Of a DNA stretch of 64,000 bases, positions 1-8,290 are shown piece by piece. Where the stretch lies: NCBI GenBank assembly GCA_934435205.1, contig CAKSAK010000005.1, positions 1 through 64,000 of the forward strand, written 5' to 3'. A program made the translations under genes and the position numbers. Position 1 is the stretch's first letter; the number at the start of each line of letters is the position of its first letter. This stretch comes from an uncultured Ruminococcus sp. Lineage in GTDB: Bacteria > Bacillota > Clostridia > Oscillospirales > Ruminococcaceae. The notes beneath the pieces were generated by a model. That model did not search any database. It was not told the DNA's origin and was given only the letters and a program-made list of their open reading frames with translations.

Positions 1-3
1 TAC

Positions 4-32
4 ATTATATCACACTTTTTATCTTTTGTCAA
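4..32 (-). promoter_or_regulatory. Tandem promoter P3 (leftward), likely of an rRNA or tRNA operon off the left edge
   Basis: On the minus strand TTGACA (27-32) and TATAAT (4-9) are separated by 17 bases. An A-rich stretch lies directly upstream (about 35-70 on the plus strand, T-rich) and resembles an UP element. Three perfect promoters in series with no ORF after them suggest a stable-RNA operon beyond position 1; the RNA genes themselves are not in the window. Confidence 0.8.
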
Positions 33-116
33 CCCCTTTTTTGAAGTTTTTCAAAAAAGTTTTTTGACTTTCGATCTCTTTGTGATTTTAATGTGCTGTC
101 TTAAATCAGCTTATCT

Positions 117-145
117 ATTATATCATATTAGTTAAGCTTTGTCAA
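117..145 (-). promoter_or_regulatory. Tandem promoter P2 (leftward)
   Basis: On the minus strand TTGACA (140-145) and TATAAT (117-122), both perfect consensus hexamers, have a 17-base spacer. It is the middle one of three leftward promoters. Confidence 0.85.
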
Positions 146-249
146 GACTTTTCTTTGTGAATTCTTTGTGAACTCGGTTGAACTCTTTCTGAAAGCGTCC
201 ATCGTCATCATCTTATTCACATTTGTCGCTCTCGTCAAGCGACTTATAT

Positions 250-278
250 ATTTTATCATCTACAGCGACATTTGTCAA
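250..278 (-). promoter_or_regulatory. Tandem promoter P1 (leftward)
   Basis: Read on the minus strand, TTGACA (273-278) and TAAAAT (250-255) are separated by exactly 17 bases. It points out of the window to the left and is the most upstream of three such promoters. Confidence 0.75.
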
Positions 279-370
279 TAGCTTTCTCATTGTTTCTCTC
301 TTTTATACATTTTCTGCCCGATAATTTAGATATTTTTCACTATGTTGTTCAGTTTATACTATATATAAAA

Positions 371-396
371 AGAAAAAGCAGGGCAAATGCCCTGCT
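371..396 (-). terminator. Terminator of the ROK regulator gene
   Basis: AGCAGGGCA (378-386) pairs with TGCCCTGCT (388-396). On the minus strand the hairpin is followed by a run of T. It lies 10 bases beyond the ROK stop codon. Confidence 0.85.
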
Positions 397-405
397 CTGA
401 TGCTC

Positions 406-1650
406 TTAATTATTTGAAGAAGTATCAAATCCGCCCCTGTTAAAGAACAATTCTCTTATTGCAAGCGCACAGCCTGACAGGAATCTGTGCTTGTCCTCAA
501 TGATAGAAAGCTCGATCTTGCTTGAAACAAGCGCTCCGCCTATCTCTGTCACAGCGTCCTTTAATCTCTGGAATGCCTTTTCATTCTGGAATTTGAACTG
601 ATGAAGCACTATCTTCTGCGGATTGGTAGAGAAATACAGATTGTTAAGAAGCACCGCTAACAGCATAAGCTCACCGTCAAGTATCTCTTTTACAGCCTTG
701 TCGTCTTTCTCGTATGCCATCGTTATCATATCCTGATTGACATTCTCAAAGCTTCCCCTTGCCGCCTCATAGAGAAAAGGCGTCTTTTCAACAGAAAATA
801 CTTCCCTAAGCTTTGACATAGTAGCCGATGGAGTGAGTTCGCTCTCAACACAGCCCCTTCTTCCGCAAGGACAAGTCCTGTCAGAATAAGGATTGATTAT
901 CATTTTATCCACGAAGTTAGTTCTGTTATCATATGAAACGATCGGATCGTTAAGATTCGTCACAACAAAGTGCATAGTGTTGCCATACTGCAAAAAGGCT
1001 ATATTGTGTCTGTTGATATCCTTTGTTTTAAGGAAGTCGATGTTAGCCATAGCCGTACCCTTTACAGAGTTGTCAAAAACCAGCGGAAGCTCAGTTTTCT
1101 CTCTTATGGCAGCCTTTAGCTTAGAATAATCAGGCTCGCCGTCTTCAACATTGATGCCAAGTCTTGAATACATAGTCGGGAAAATACCGAAACCAATGCC
1201 AAGAATAGAGTTCTTGTCAAGACAGTTGTCGCCGAGCACCTCGTTTATAGACTTCTCAGTGAAATCAAAAATAGTGCTGTAGTCCGTCTTTTCGTTGATA
1301 GCCAGATTTCTCTTGTCGAGAACAGCGCCTGCCAGAGTTGACAGACCAACGCTTACGATATCCTCCTCTACCGTTACGCCTATAACGAACTTGTAGTGGT
1401 GATTTATGTCGATAAGTATCTTTTTTCTGCCTCTCGGAGCTTTTTCTGTAACGTGCTTGTATTCGCCAATTTCCTGTATTATCCCCTGCTCGATCATTTC
1501 ATTTGTTATGATCGTGACAGCGGCTCTTGTAAGCTCTAAAGTTCCCGCAATGTCGATACGGGAAGTAGGGCCTCTCTGCTTGAGTATCTTGAGGACCTGC
1601 ATACGGTTGCGCCTCTTGAGATCAAGCTTGCTAATGCCATGCTGTTCCAT
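406..1650 (-). CDS. ROK-family transcriptional regulator
   Basis: A 414-aa protein of the NagC/XylR-type ROK (repressor, ORF, kinase) family. Residues about 10-60 form a winged helix-turn-helix (SRIDIAGTLELTRAAV), and the rest is a sugar-kinase-like fold with the zinc motif CPCGRRGCVE near residue 262. The phosphate-binding loop normally rich in Gly (GTGIGxG type) is replaced by YGNTMHF, so kinase activity is unlikely and this is probably a pure sugar-responsive regulator. The ATG start follows GGAGGG. No sugar operon lies beside it, so the ligand is unknown. It stands alone between its own terminator and a spacer holding the PC4-like gene promoter side. Confidence 0.85.
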   Translation of the reverse strand: MEQHGISKLDLKRRNRMQVLKILKQRGPTSRIDIAGTLELTRAAVTIITNEMIEQGIIQEIGEYKHVTEKAPRGRKKILIDINHHYKFVIGVTVEEDIVSVGLSTLAGAVLDKRNLAINEKTDYSTIFDFTEKSINEVLGDNCLDKNSILGIGFGIFPTMYSRLGINVEDGEPDYSKLKAAIREKTELPLVFDNSVKGTAMANIDFLKTKDINRHNIAFLQYGNTMHFVVTNLNDPIVSYDNRTNFVDKMIINPYSDRTCPCGRRGCVESELTPSATMSKLREVFSVEKTPFLYEAARGSFENVNQDMITMAYEKDDKAVKEILDGELMLLAVLLNNLYFSTNPQKIVLHQFKFQNEKAFQRLKDAVTEIGGALVSSKIELSIIEDKHRFLSGCALAIRELFFNRGGFDTSSNN

Positions 1651-1887
1651 ATAACTATAATTCCCTCCGGATAAATTATTACTTGCCCTGTACGCTCAAA
1701 GCGTTCCGTGTCCTTTAAATACTGATACGAAACGCCTTTTAAGTGCAAGCTTCCGGCGGCAGTCATGCATGAAATACCGCACAACTCCGCCCTTTAATTG
1801 TTCTTCTCGGAAATTATAGCAAACATTTTTAAACTCATGATTAACAATTGATTATCATTTAACTGTTTACCGAACATTTACAATTTT

Positions 1888-2139
1888 TTAAAGAATGTCA
1901 GCCTCGTCGATATCGTCCTCTATCTCCTCGCCGTTGAGAATAGCCTTGAGCGTTTCCACTTCTTCGTCTGTAAGAGTGATACCCTTGCCCATTCTGCTGT
2001 GGTCTGGATTCCATTCTCTCAGATCATATTTAGGCTCTCTCTCGTTCCAGGAAACCTTGTTAAGCTCCTTTGTCCAGCCCTTAGCGTTTTCAGAAAGTAC
2101 GCCTATACGCTCTGTGATCTCAAATTTCAATTCTGCCAT
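1888..2139 (-). CDS. YdbC-family PC4-like ssDNA-binding protein
   Basis: An 83-aa protein matching the small bacterial relatives of the eukaryotic transcription coactivator PC4 (Lactococcus YdbC type). The hallmark segment KGWTKELNKVSWN (about 19-31) followed by PKYDLREW and MGKGITLTDEE is clear. Members bind single-stranded DNA as dimers; a role in DNA maintenance or transcription is inferred from the family. The ATG at 2139 is chosen because a good GGAGG lies 10 bases upstream; an upstream ATG (2154) would put the ribosome site inside the gene. It lies 60 bases after the flippase gene on the same strand and may be co-transcribed with it. Confidence 0.85.
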   Translation of the reverse strand: MAELKFEITERIGVLSENAKGWTKELNKVSWNEREPKYDLREWNPDHSRMGKGITLTDEEVETLKAILNGEEIEDDIDEADIL

Positions 2140-2200
2140 GATAAAAACCTCCATTGGTGTAATAGGAGCATAGCTCCTCTATCTATAAAACGCAGTATCT

Positions 2201-4099
2201 CTACCGCTTTTTATATGCCCATTCAATAAGCTTATCCCATATCTGTCTGCGGAATATAAAGCCGCATACAAGTGTCTGCACCGCCGCCGCAAGCACACAG
2301 AACCAAAGTCCTGCCGCCGCACCAAGCAGTATATCAAGTGCCGCAATGCCGATGAAAACATCTGATGCCCTGCGGTTTTTGATGATAACAGCCAACGCCA
2401 GTATCAGAAATGCCACCGCTGTCCATACCATGCCGTGCCTGAAAATAAGGCTCAGCGGCATAAGCACCATAAAGATATACATAAGTCTGTTCTTGTTTTT
2501 GTATATTGCAAAGCCAAAGCCTGCCAACAGCAAAGCATACACAATAATGCCCCTTGTGAGCAAGTCTATGAGTACAAATACAGCCAAGCCGCCTATAACA
2601 GCACAAAGCTTTGCAGTGCTAAGGCTCACAAAATGTGAAGCTATCCTTGCAGGAAGCACCTTGTAGAATATGCTCTCCACAGCCTTTCGGTTGAGTATGA
2701 AAACCGCAAAGAAAAGCAGTGCCACGACAGCATACAAAGGCAGGTGGTGCATAAGGTCAGTTTCAAAAAGACAAATGAACATCATCACAAGGATAACGAT
2801 GTTGTTCACTATCATCTTTTTCATATCTATCCTGAACGGCACAAGCTTTCTAGAATCTATGGCTCTTATGATGAAAACTGTCATATAAGCCGCAACCGTG
2901 GATATCGGCGGACCGTAAAGTCCTATCCTGGGTATGAGTATAACATTCAGCCCCACGTTTATAACGCCCGAAACAAGGCTCGTGAAAAGCGACCTCTTCG
3001 TTTGCTTTGAAGCAAGATATATCGACCCCATAAACGTGGTGAAACAAGAGTATATAGTCGCATATATGATGATAGGCGAGTATTTTACGCAGTCACGGAA
3101 ATCTGCGCCTATCCAGAAGTTAGTCACAGGCTGAACGATAAGCAGACAGCCTGCCACAAGGATATACAAAAGGCTCTGATTGAAGTCAAAAACGTTCTCA
3201 TAGAAGGTATCTCTGTCATCAGAATCGTCCTCAGTGATAGCCGACATATTCCAAGCCTGACCGAACATAAGATACACCGTTGAAACAAGGTTAGGTATCT
3301 TGTAAGCCGCCGACAGCACTCCGTTGTAGTCTGAACCAAGGTAGTGTGTGGTCATAAAAGAGTCCGAGCTGTTTGTTATGAGCCACAAAAGCTGTGCAGG
3401 GATAAGAGGCACAGAGTATTGGAGCATTACCTGCAAAAGCTCTCTGTCAATATCCTTGAAGTTTATATATCTCCAAAGCTTTGACTTGAACGTGAGAAAT
3501 ACTACCGAGATAAGGTCGGAAAGAATGGTGGCAAGAAGATACTTTTCAATACCGGTACCATGCCCGAGGAAATTCTCAGGAAGCACCATATAAAACAGTG
3601 CCGTCCAGAACAGCGTAAAGAACGTGGTCAGTATGCCGTTAAAAGCAAACAGCTTCACCTGCTCCATTGCACGCACGAAAGTTGAATACAGCGACTTCAT
3701 GCTTGAGGTGAATACATATATATATAGTATCAAGCTGTATCCGCCAATATACTTGTCAGCAATGCCCGTCACCGACACAATAGGCAGCAAAATACCGAAC
3801 ACCGCCAGACCGAAGAAGCATATGAGATTGCCAAGAGTAAAAACCTTTACCTTGTCATAAGCCTTGTCAAGACCAAATCTGATTATAGCCTCCGTGATAG
3901 TCATGGTCACAAGAGGTATTATCCAGTTAGCTATCTGAGTGAGAACGTCCGTAACGCCCAGCTCAGCCGTAGTAAGATAGTTGGTGTAAATAGGCACAAG
4001 CAACAGCACAAGGACTTTTGAGCTGAACGAGCCTATAGCGAACACCAGAGTATTTGAAAACAGCTTTTTGTAGCTGCTTTGTTTACCTGTTTCTGCCAT
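2201..4099 (-). CDS. Polysaccharide flippase-like membrane protein (MOP superfamily)
   Basis: A 632-aa integral membrane protein with the pattern of Wzx-type oligosaccharide-lipid flippases: an N-terminal segment of the form KLFSNTLVFAIGSFSSKVL and about 12-14 hydrophobic helices over the first 460 residues. It presumably moves undecaprenyl-linked glycan across the membrane. Typical members have about 450-500 residues; here another 150 residues with about five more hydrophobic segments follow, including an extremely hydrophobic stretch near the C-terminus. No glycosyltransferase or polymerase genes lie beside it, so the glycan is unknown. Start ATG with AGGA upstream. The added C-terminal domain is unrecognised. 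Confidence 0.8.
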   Translation of the reverse strand: MAETGKQSSYKKLFSNTLVFAIGSFSSKVLVLLLVPIYTNYLTTAELGVTDVLTQIANWIIPLVTMTITEAIIRFGLDKAYDKVKVFTLGNLICFFGLAVFGILLPIVSVTGIADKYIGGYSLILYIYVFTSSMKSLYSTFVRAMEQVKLFAFNGILTTFFTLFWTALFYMVLPENFLGHGTGIEKYLLATILSDLISVVFLTFKSKLWRYINFKDIDRELLQVMLQYSVPLIPAQLLWLITNSSDSFMTTHYLGSDYNGVLSAAYKIPNLVSTVYLMFGQAWNMSAITEDDSDDRDTFYENVFDFNQSLLYILVAGCLLIVQPVTNFWIGADFRDCVKYSPIIIYATIYSCFTTFMGSIYLASKQTKRSLFTSLVSGVINVGLNVILIPRIGLYGPPISTVAAYMTVFIIRAIDSRKLVPFRIDMKKMIVNNIVILVMMFICLFETDLMHHLPLYAVVALLFFAVFILNRKAVESIFYKVLPARIASHFVSLSTAKLCAVIGGLAVFVLIDLLTRGIIVYALLLAGFGFAIYKNKNRLMYIFMVLMPLSLIFRHGMVWTAVAFLILALAVIIKNRRASDVFIGIAALDILLGAAAGLWFCVLAAAVQTLVCGFIFRRQIWDKLIEWAYKKR

Positions 4100-4206
4100 T
4101 TAAAATTTCCTCATTACATAAAAATATAACACATAGAGATATTATAACACAATGCTTTGATTTTTGCAAATATTTTTATAAAAAGCCGTATTTTTTCACA
4201 AACCGC

Positions 4207-4235
4207 TTGCAATCAGAGCAAGATTATAGTATAAT
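4207..4235 (+). promoter_or_regulatory. Promoter of the 40-aa peptide unit
   Basis: TTGCAA (4207-4212), 17 bases, TATAAT (4230-4235). The predicted start near 4242 gives a transcript of about 215 bases ending at the terminator 4432-4457. Confidence 0.75.
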
Positions 4236-4292
4236 AGACCTAAAGAAAAGGGCTGTAAAAACAGCGTCACAGAATTACAGGAGGAAGATAGC

Positions 4293-4415
4293 ATGAGCAA
4301 AGCAACAAAAGTATTTCTGATACTTTTCGTATCTGTATTCACAGCAGGAGTAGCTGCAAATATCATCTGCGAGATATTCAAAACAAGACTTCAGAAATAT
4401 TATTCTGTAGACTAA
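4293..4415 (+). CDS. Small single-span membrane peptide (40 aa)
   Basis: A 40-codon ORF that begins MSKATKVFLILFVSVF and ends KYYSVD. It has one hydrophobic helix (about residues 7-27) and a basic, aromatic tail. Support that it is real: AGGAGGA 7 bases before the ATG, a near-perfect promoter 58 bases upstream, and a strong intrinsic terminator 16 bases after the stop, so it is a complete one-gene transcription unit. I do not recognise the family. Small regulatory membrane peptide or toxin-like peptide are both possible; no antisense promoter was seen to support a type I toxin. Confidence 0.65.
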   Translation: MSKATKVFLILFVSVFTAGVAANIICEIFKTRLQKYYSVD

Positions 4416-4431
4416 ACACAGCGTTTTTATC

Positions 4432-4457
4432 AGGACGGCTTCTGCCGTCCTTTTTTT
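4432..4457 (+). terminator. Terminator of the 40-aa peptide unit
   Basis: AGGACGGC and GCCGTCCT form a perfect 8-bp stem with a TTCT loop, followed directly by seven T. Confidence 0.92.
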
Positions 4458-4587
4458 GTCCTTTTGCACACATAAAACAGTTTAAAATTGTAATAAACAC
4501 CAATTGCAAAATATTACATTATATAGTATAATATGTGTAGAGGAATATTCCAAATCAAGAAATTCAATACAAAGGAGATGTTCAATT

Positions 4588-5886
4588 TTGAAAAAGCAAG
4601 TTTTATCATTTATTACTCTTGTGGGTGTACTTGTCTGCAATACAAATATAACCACAGAAGCCGCAGACCTTGATACTTTTGAGTTTAGAGTTTTAGCAGA
4701 AGAAAATGCACAAGAACAATTTGATATTCTTATGAATAGTTTTGTTAATGATACTTTTTATCATACAGATACAATGCAGATTCAAACAGAAAATATCACA
4801 GCTACCATATCGGAGAGTAAAATAGAATATCCTGACAATTATGCTGGTGCTTATTATGACTCAGATAATAAAAGGCTGAATATAATACTAACAGATGATA
4901 ACAGTGATGTATATGAAGACGTTTTGAGCAGCAAAGGCATAGTTTATTCCAAGGCAGATTATTCATTAAATGAACTATACAATAAGATGGATATTTTAAG
5001 TGATGTAATGGATGATTACGGGCTTAACTCCATAAGCCTATATCAACGCAGTAATTCTCTACATGTTACCTATGATAGCGAATACACAGAAAAGCAACTT
5101 CTTGAAGTAATGAAAAATATAGGTATTCCGAACAATATGGTCACAGTAGAGAAAAACAGTGAGGCGGTTGCAGAGCCAACAGCTCAAAAAACACCCGACA
5201 AAGTCCCTGCAAGCTCAGAAATCAACCTATGGCATGACACAAAAAAATGGCGTGCAACGGTCGGTTTTAACGCATACCAGCACACAACTGGTAAATACGG
5301 AATTGTTACTGCAGGTCACTTTATAAGTTCATCGAGTGTACCCCAATCAACAACAATAACATATGAAGACTTCGTCATAAATACCAAAGGTGCAAGTACA
5401 ATTAGCAACAACAGCGTGTCGGAATGTGACTGTGCATTTATACCTTTTTTCAGCATGACATATTGGAACAAATGCAGAGATTTGTCAATGCCAGGGAAAT
5501 TTGGTTATATAAAAAATTATACATACCCTGCTTATCAACTTGAAAACAGAACTATATACAAGTATGGTATCAATAATAAAAAAGAATATGCAGGAACATT
5601 GGAATGTGTCAGCTGCACCGTTGATACAACTCCTGATGAAATGGGAAACCCTGCAGGTCAAAAAAAGGATATGCTAAAATGTAAAGTTACAAACTATGGT
5701 GGCGATAGCGGCGGTCCAATTGGATTTTTAAGTGGTTCTAACTCTCCGTATACTCTGTCCATTATAGGTATTACTATGGGCGGAGGCGACCCGATTGATC
5801 CCTATGCAGAATTCAAAACATATCAAACAACATATGCAACAAAGATAACAAATGTGTTTAGTGCATTAAAGATATCTCTTGTCTAA
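4588..5886 (+). CDS. Secreted trypsin-like (S1 family) serine protease
   Basis: A 432-aa exported protease. The TTG at 4588 is the likely start: AAAGGAG lies 10 bases upstream and the codon opens a signal peptide (KKQVLSFITLVGVLVC, cleavage after about residue 25). A propeptide of about 175 residues precedes the catalytic domain. The triad is visible: His in VTAGHF, Asp in CDCAFIPF and Ser in GGDSGGPIGF, in the order and spacing of the chymotrypsin fold, with paired Cys residues. The layout resembles streptogrisin/alpha-lytic pro-proteases. The gene is more AT-rich than its neighbours, which may indicate transfer. A Thr-rich lipoprotein gene follows after 24 bases, suggesting co-transcription. 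Confidence 0.88.
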   Translation: MKKQVLSFITLVGVLVCNTNITTEAADLDTFEFRVLAEENAQEQFDILMNSFVNDTFYHTDTMQIQTENITATISESKIEYPDNYAGAYYDSDNKRLNIILTDDNSDVYEDVLSSKGIVYSKADYSLNELYNKMDILSDVMDDYGLNSISLYQRSNSLHVTYDSEYTEKQLLEVMKNIGIPNNMVTVEKNSEAVAEPTAQKTPDKVPASSEINLWHDTKKWRATVGFNAYQHTTGKYGIVTAGHFISSSSVPQSTTITYEDFVINTKGASTISNNSVSECDCAFIPFFSMTYWNKCRDLSMPGKFGYIKNYTYPAYQLENRTIYKYGINNKKEYAGTLECVSCTVDTTPDEMGNPAGQKKDMLKCKVTNYGGDSGGPIGFLSGSNSPYTLSIIGITMGGGDPIDPYAEFKTYQTTYATKITNVFSALKISLV

Positions 5887-5910
5887 GCAAATATGAAAGG
5901 AGTCCTCATT

Positions 5911-6615
5911 ATGAAAAAAACAAAAACAGCCATAATACTAGCCCTCTCCATTCTAACGCTTGCTTCCTGCACAAATAAAGAAACCTCAGAAAGCACAGAA
6001 AGCACGACAACCACAACAACTACTGCCCAAACAACTACCACTGCCACCACCCCAGCGACCACCACCGAAGCGGCTTCCGAAACAACTACCCAAGCCACCA
6101 CTACCACCGCCGCCACCACAAAGAAAACTGCGACCACCACAACTAAAGAACCTTATGTTATCATAGACCCCGATAATTTGCCCGACGGCACAGAAAAAAG
6201 CGGTGAAAACGAATATGTGATGACGCTTCAAAAAATAACCGACAATGAGTATGTCACTCCTGACGGCTATTTCAAAGTTTTTGTAAGCTATGAGCTTATA
6301 GACAACACATTCTGTTATCATGTCATATGGAAAAACATTTCAGACAAAAAACTTACCCTGTCCGATCAAAGCAGAGCAAGCGTCAAAACAAATTTGACAG
6401 AAAGGGATAGAGCAGATACTCTCTTAGATGCACTCTGTCCGTTAGATCCAGGAGAAGAAGCGGCGTTCGGTACGCCAAGATATCTGGAGGAGGGCTATTC
6501 AACAGCCGAAGCCGAAATAGCCGTGAACGCCTATCTTGAAGCAGATGACAATGGAAACAAAGTCTATTATGTCACCGACCCTGCTCCGCTTTTTAAACTA
6601 AATTTCACCAAATAA
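5911..6615 (+). CDS. Thr-rich lipoprotein of unknown function
   Basis: A 234-aa lipoprotein. The start at 5911 (AAAGGAG 8 bases upstream) gives a signal peptide ending in the lipobox LASC with Cys20. Residues about 25-75 are a low-complexity linker almost entirely Thr, Ala and Pro, typical of spacer regions of Ruminococcus surface proteins. The C-terminal domain (about 80-234) is a soluble, probably beta-rich domain that I do not recognise. It lies just after the secreted protease and may be its partner or a substrate-side surface protein; that link is inferred only from adjacency. The Thr-rich repeat produces long spurious ORFs on the other strand. Confidence 0.8.
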   Translation: MKKTKTAIILALSILTLASCTNKETSESTESTTTTTTTAQTTTTATTPATTTEAASETTTQATTTTAATTKKTATTTTKEPYVIIDPDNLPDGTEKSGENEYVMTLQKITDNEYVTPDGYFKVFVSYELIDNTFCYHVIWKNISDKKLTLSDQSRASVKTNLTERDRADTLLDALCPLDPGEEAAFGTPRYLEEGYSTAEAEIAVNAYLEADDNGNKVYYVTDPAPLFKLNFTK

Positions 6616-6622
6616 AACTAAC

Positions 6623-6655
6623 ACCGCAGGGCATTAAGCTCTGCGGTGATTTTTT
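6623..6655. terminator. Terminator between convergent genes
   Basis: ACCGCAG (6623-6629) pairs with CTGCGGT (6641-6647), followed by GA and six T on the plus strand. It ends the lipoprotein gene; the facing hydrolase gene stops right at its edge. Confidence 0.85.
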
Positions 6656-7335
6656 CACATACAAAACCTATGGCTTCCAATAACCGTCACCGTAGGCTTA
6701 GCGTGCATATAAGCGTTTGAAGTCTTGGCAGGATTGTAGTAGTAAACACAGCCATTTGTGGGGTCCCAGCCGTTCAAAGCGTCACGGGCAGCATTGTAAG
6801 CTGAAGCGGCAACAGGCTCGTTGAACTGTCCGTCCACCACCGCTGTGAAAGCGCCATTTTGGTAAATGACCCCCGAAAGAGTGTCAGGAAAAGAGGGGTG
6901 TTCGATGCGGTTTAAAATTACTGCACCCACAGCCACCTGACCCACATAAGGCTCGCCCCTGGCCTCGGCAGAGATTATCCTCGCCAAAAGATTGATGTTC
7001 TGCTCCGTAGCCGACGGCACAGAGCCAATAGATATCCCCAGCGCCCGAAGCGTCTGCGGCCCTGCCGTCCCTGTCTGACTTATCCCCTGCTGTTTCTGGA
7101 ATTTTATCACAGCGGCTTTTGTTTTCTCACCGTAGTATCCCGTCACAGAGTCGTTGAACAAACCACGTTCTTTAAGGCGTTCCTGAATAGCCCTGACCTC
7201 ACTGCCGCTAGACCCAAGCTGAGAGAGCGCACTGTCCGAACCGCCCCAAAAAGCATTCACCGCCGCCAGCGAAACTCCCACCGCCAGCACCGTCACCACA
7301 GCTTTTTTCGCAAGCAGATTTCTCATTTTTCTCAT
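6655..7335 (-). CDS. SleB-type cell wall hydrolase with peptidoglycan-binding domain
   Basis: A 226-aa exported protein. The ATG at 7335 is preceded by the excellent site AGGAGGTGATC. Order: signal sequence/anchor (about 1-29), a PG_binding_1 domain (about 38-97, with VRAIQERLKERG and VIKFQKQQG), and a Hydrolase_2 catalytic domain (about 110-226) with the family signatures ISAEARGEPYVGQVAVGAVI and the C-terminal NPAKTSNAY and IGSHRFCM. The family cleaves muramic-lactam or normal peptidoglycan (SleB, CwlJ); many non-sporulating Clostridia keep such genes for wall turnover. It is monocistronic and faces the lipoprotein gene. Confidence 0.9.
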   Translation of the reverse strand: MRKMRNLLAKKAVVTVLAVGVSLAAVNAFWGGSDSALSQLGSSGSEVRAIQERLKERGLFNDSVTGYYGEKTKAAVIKFQKQQGISQTGTAGPQTLRALGISIGSVPSATEQNINLLARIISAEARGEPYVGQVAVGAVILNRIEHPSFPDTLSGVIYQNGAFTAVVDGQFNEPVAASAYNAARDALNGWDPTNGCVYYYNPAKTSNAYMHAKPTVTVIGSHRFCM

Positions 7336-7373
7336 AAGATCACCTCCTGAAAATCTGCATTTATTTTTTACAG

Positions 7374-7402
7374 CATTTACAGATTTATTCACATCATGTC
7401 AA
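7374..7402 (-). promoter_or_regulatory. Possible promoter of the SleB-type hydrolase gene
   Basis: On the minus strand TTGACA (7397-7402), 17 bases, then TAAATG (7374-7379). The -35 is perfect, the -10 matches 4 of 6. Confidence 0.5.
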
Positions 7403-7474
7403 TATGCACAAAATCCGCCACACAAATTTGTACAAACAAATGATTTTATATTTAATTTGGCAACATTTCTGCAA

Positions 7475-7497
7475 TTGTTGCATTTTTTATGCAACAA
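7475..7497. repeat. Perfect hairpin in the intergenic region
   Basis: TTGTTGCAT and ATGCAACAA form a perfect 9-bp stem with a five-T loop. It is followed on the plus strand by A rather than T, so it is not a clear terminator; on the minus strand it also lacks a T run. Confidence 0.5.
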
Positions 7498-7743
7498 AAA
7501 GGGTGATTTTCGGGATAAGTAGAAAGCGTTTTGATACTTGCGGGCACGTACAAGTCCTGCGACTTAGTGAAACCGAGGTGAGTTTCTGGAACAGGCTGTA
7601 GAGTACTTGTATCAGGACGTGGGCGTGCATTGGCTATTTTGTGTATACGCAACCAAGGGCATAATACCCAATGTCGCACCCCGAACGTAACTTGAAAATT
7701 GAATATAAAAACGGCTAAAACACGACCCAACGGCAACAAATCT
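7498..7743. other. Gene-free stretch with possible RNA structure
   Basis: No credible ORF. Short complementary pairs are nested: GATAC (near 7530) with GTATC (near 7610), CCTG with CAGG, and GAAAC with GTTTC. This could be a structured RNA or the decayed end of a mobile element; neither can be decided here. Confidence 0.3.
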
Positions 7744-7767
7744 GTAGGGGCGAACATCGTTCGCCCG
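7744..7767. repeat. GTAGGGG palindrome 1
   Basis: GTAGGGGCGAAC, then ATC, then GTTCGCCCG. Member of the dispersed palindrome family; arm type GGCGAAC. Confidence 0.8.
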
Positions 7768-7822
7768 TTTCGTTCCCCCACTCAACTTCGTGAAAAATCC
7801 AAACCTTGAAACTCCTTCGAGC

Positions 7823-7848
7823 GGGCTGTCGAGGGCGCCAGCCCCTAC
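7823..7848. repeat. GTAGGGG palindrome 2
   Basis: GGGCTGTCGAGGGCGC followed by CAGCCCCTAC; arm type GGGCTG. It forms the left end of composite element A, exactly as copy 35987-36012 does for composite element D. Confidence 0.8.
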
Positions 7849-7865
7849 AATTTTTATTGATAGAT

Positions 7866-8215
7866 TATTCCGCCGCAAAATCGCTACGCTCTTTGCGGAC
7901 TTTACGTTGTGCAGGAGGATAGTAAGGCGGTGCAGATTTAATTCTCCGATATCACTTTCATCTAATATCTGACTTCTATATGCTATTTTTCATTAAATCT
8001 GCACCTTGTCGGCTTGCGCCGAATGAGGCTCTGCCTCATACTCCGCTAGGGGCTTTGCCCCTAGACCCCACAAGCCCTCTAGCGCCGGGCCCCCCGCCTG
8101 CGCTTTATTTCTCGCTTCGCTCGGTACTTTATTTTACTTTATGCTTGCAATTTACTTTGGTCTGCTTTGCCCATTCCTCATTCCTCATTCCTCATTCCTC
8201 ATTTCTCCCCTCCTC
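7866..8215 (+). repeat. Composite hairpin element, copy A
   Basis: Ordered modules: hairpin CCGCAAA...TTTGCGG (about 7872-7897); GCGGTGCAG (7927) paired with CTGCACC (near 8000); then a chain GGCTTGCGCCGAATGAGG, GGCTCTGCC, GGGGCTTTGCCCC, CAAGCCCTCTAGCGCCGGGC; then TCTCGCTTCGCTCGG; then a tandem ATTCCTC run (about 8172-8205). It lies between divergent genes. Copies B, C and D share the same order. Confidence 0.85.
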
Positions 8216-8238
8216 ACTAAAAATCCGCCCCCCACATC

Positions 8239-8267
8239 TTGCATTTTCCATCAAAATGTGCTATCAT
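8239..8267 (+). promoter_or_regulatory. Promoter of the ExbB/ExbD-like operon
   Basis: TTGCAT (8239-8244), 17 bases, TATCAT (8262-8267), 24 bases before the first start codon and immediately after composite element A. Confidence 0.6.
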
Positions 8268-8290
8268 TATCTCTATAGGGGGTCTTATCC

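Noticed and set aside
5883..6321. Val/Gly-rich minus ORFs over the lipoprotein gene
   Set aside because: They only mirror the Thr-rich linker.
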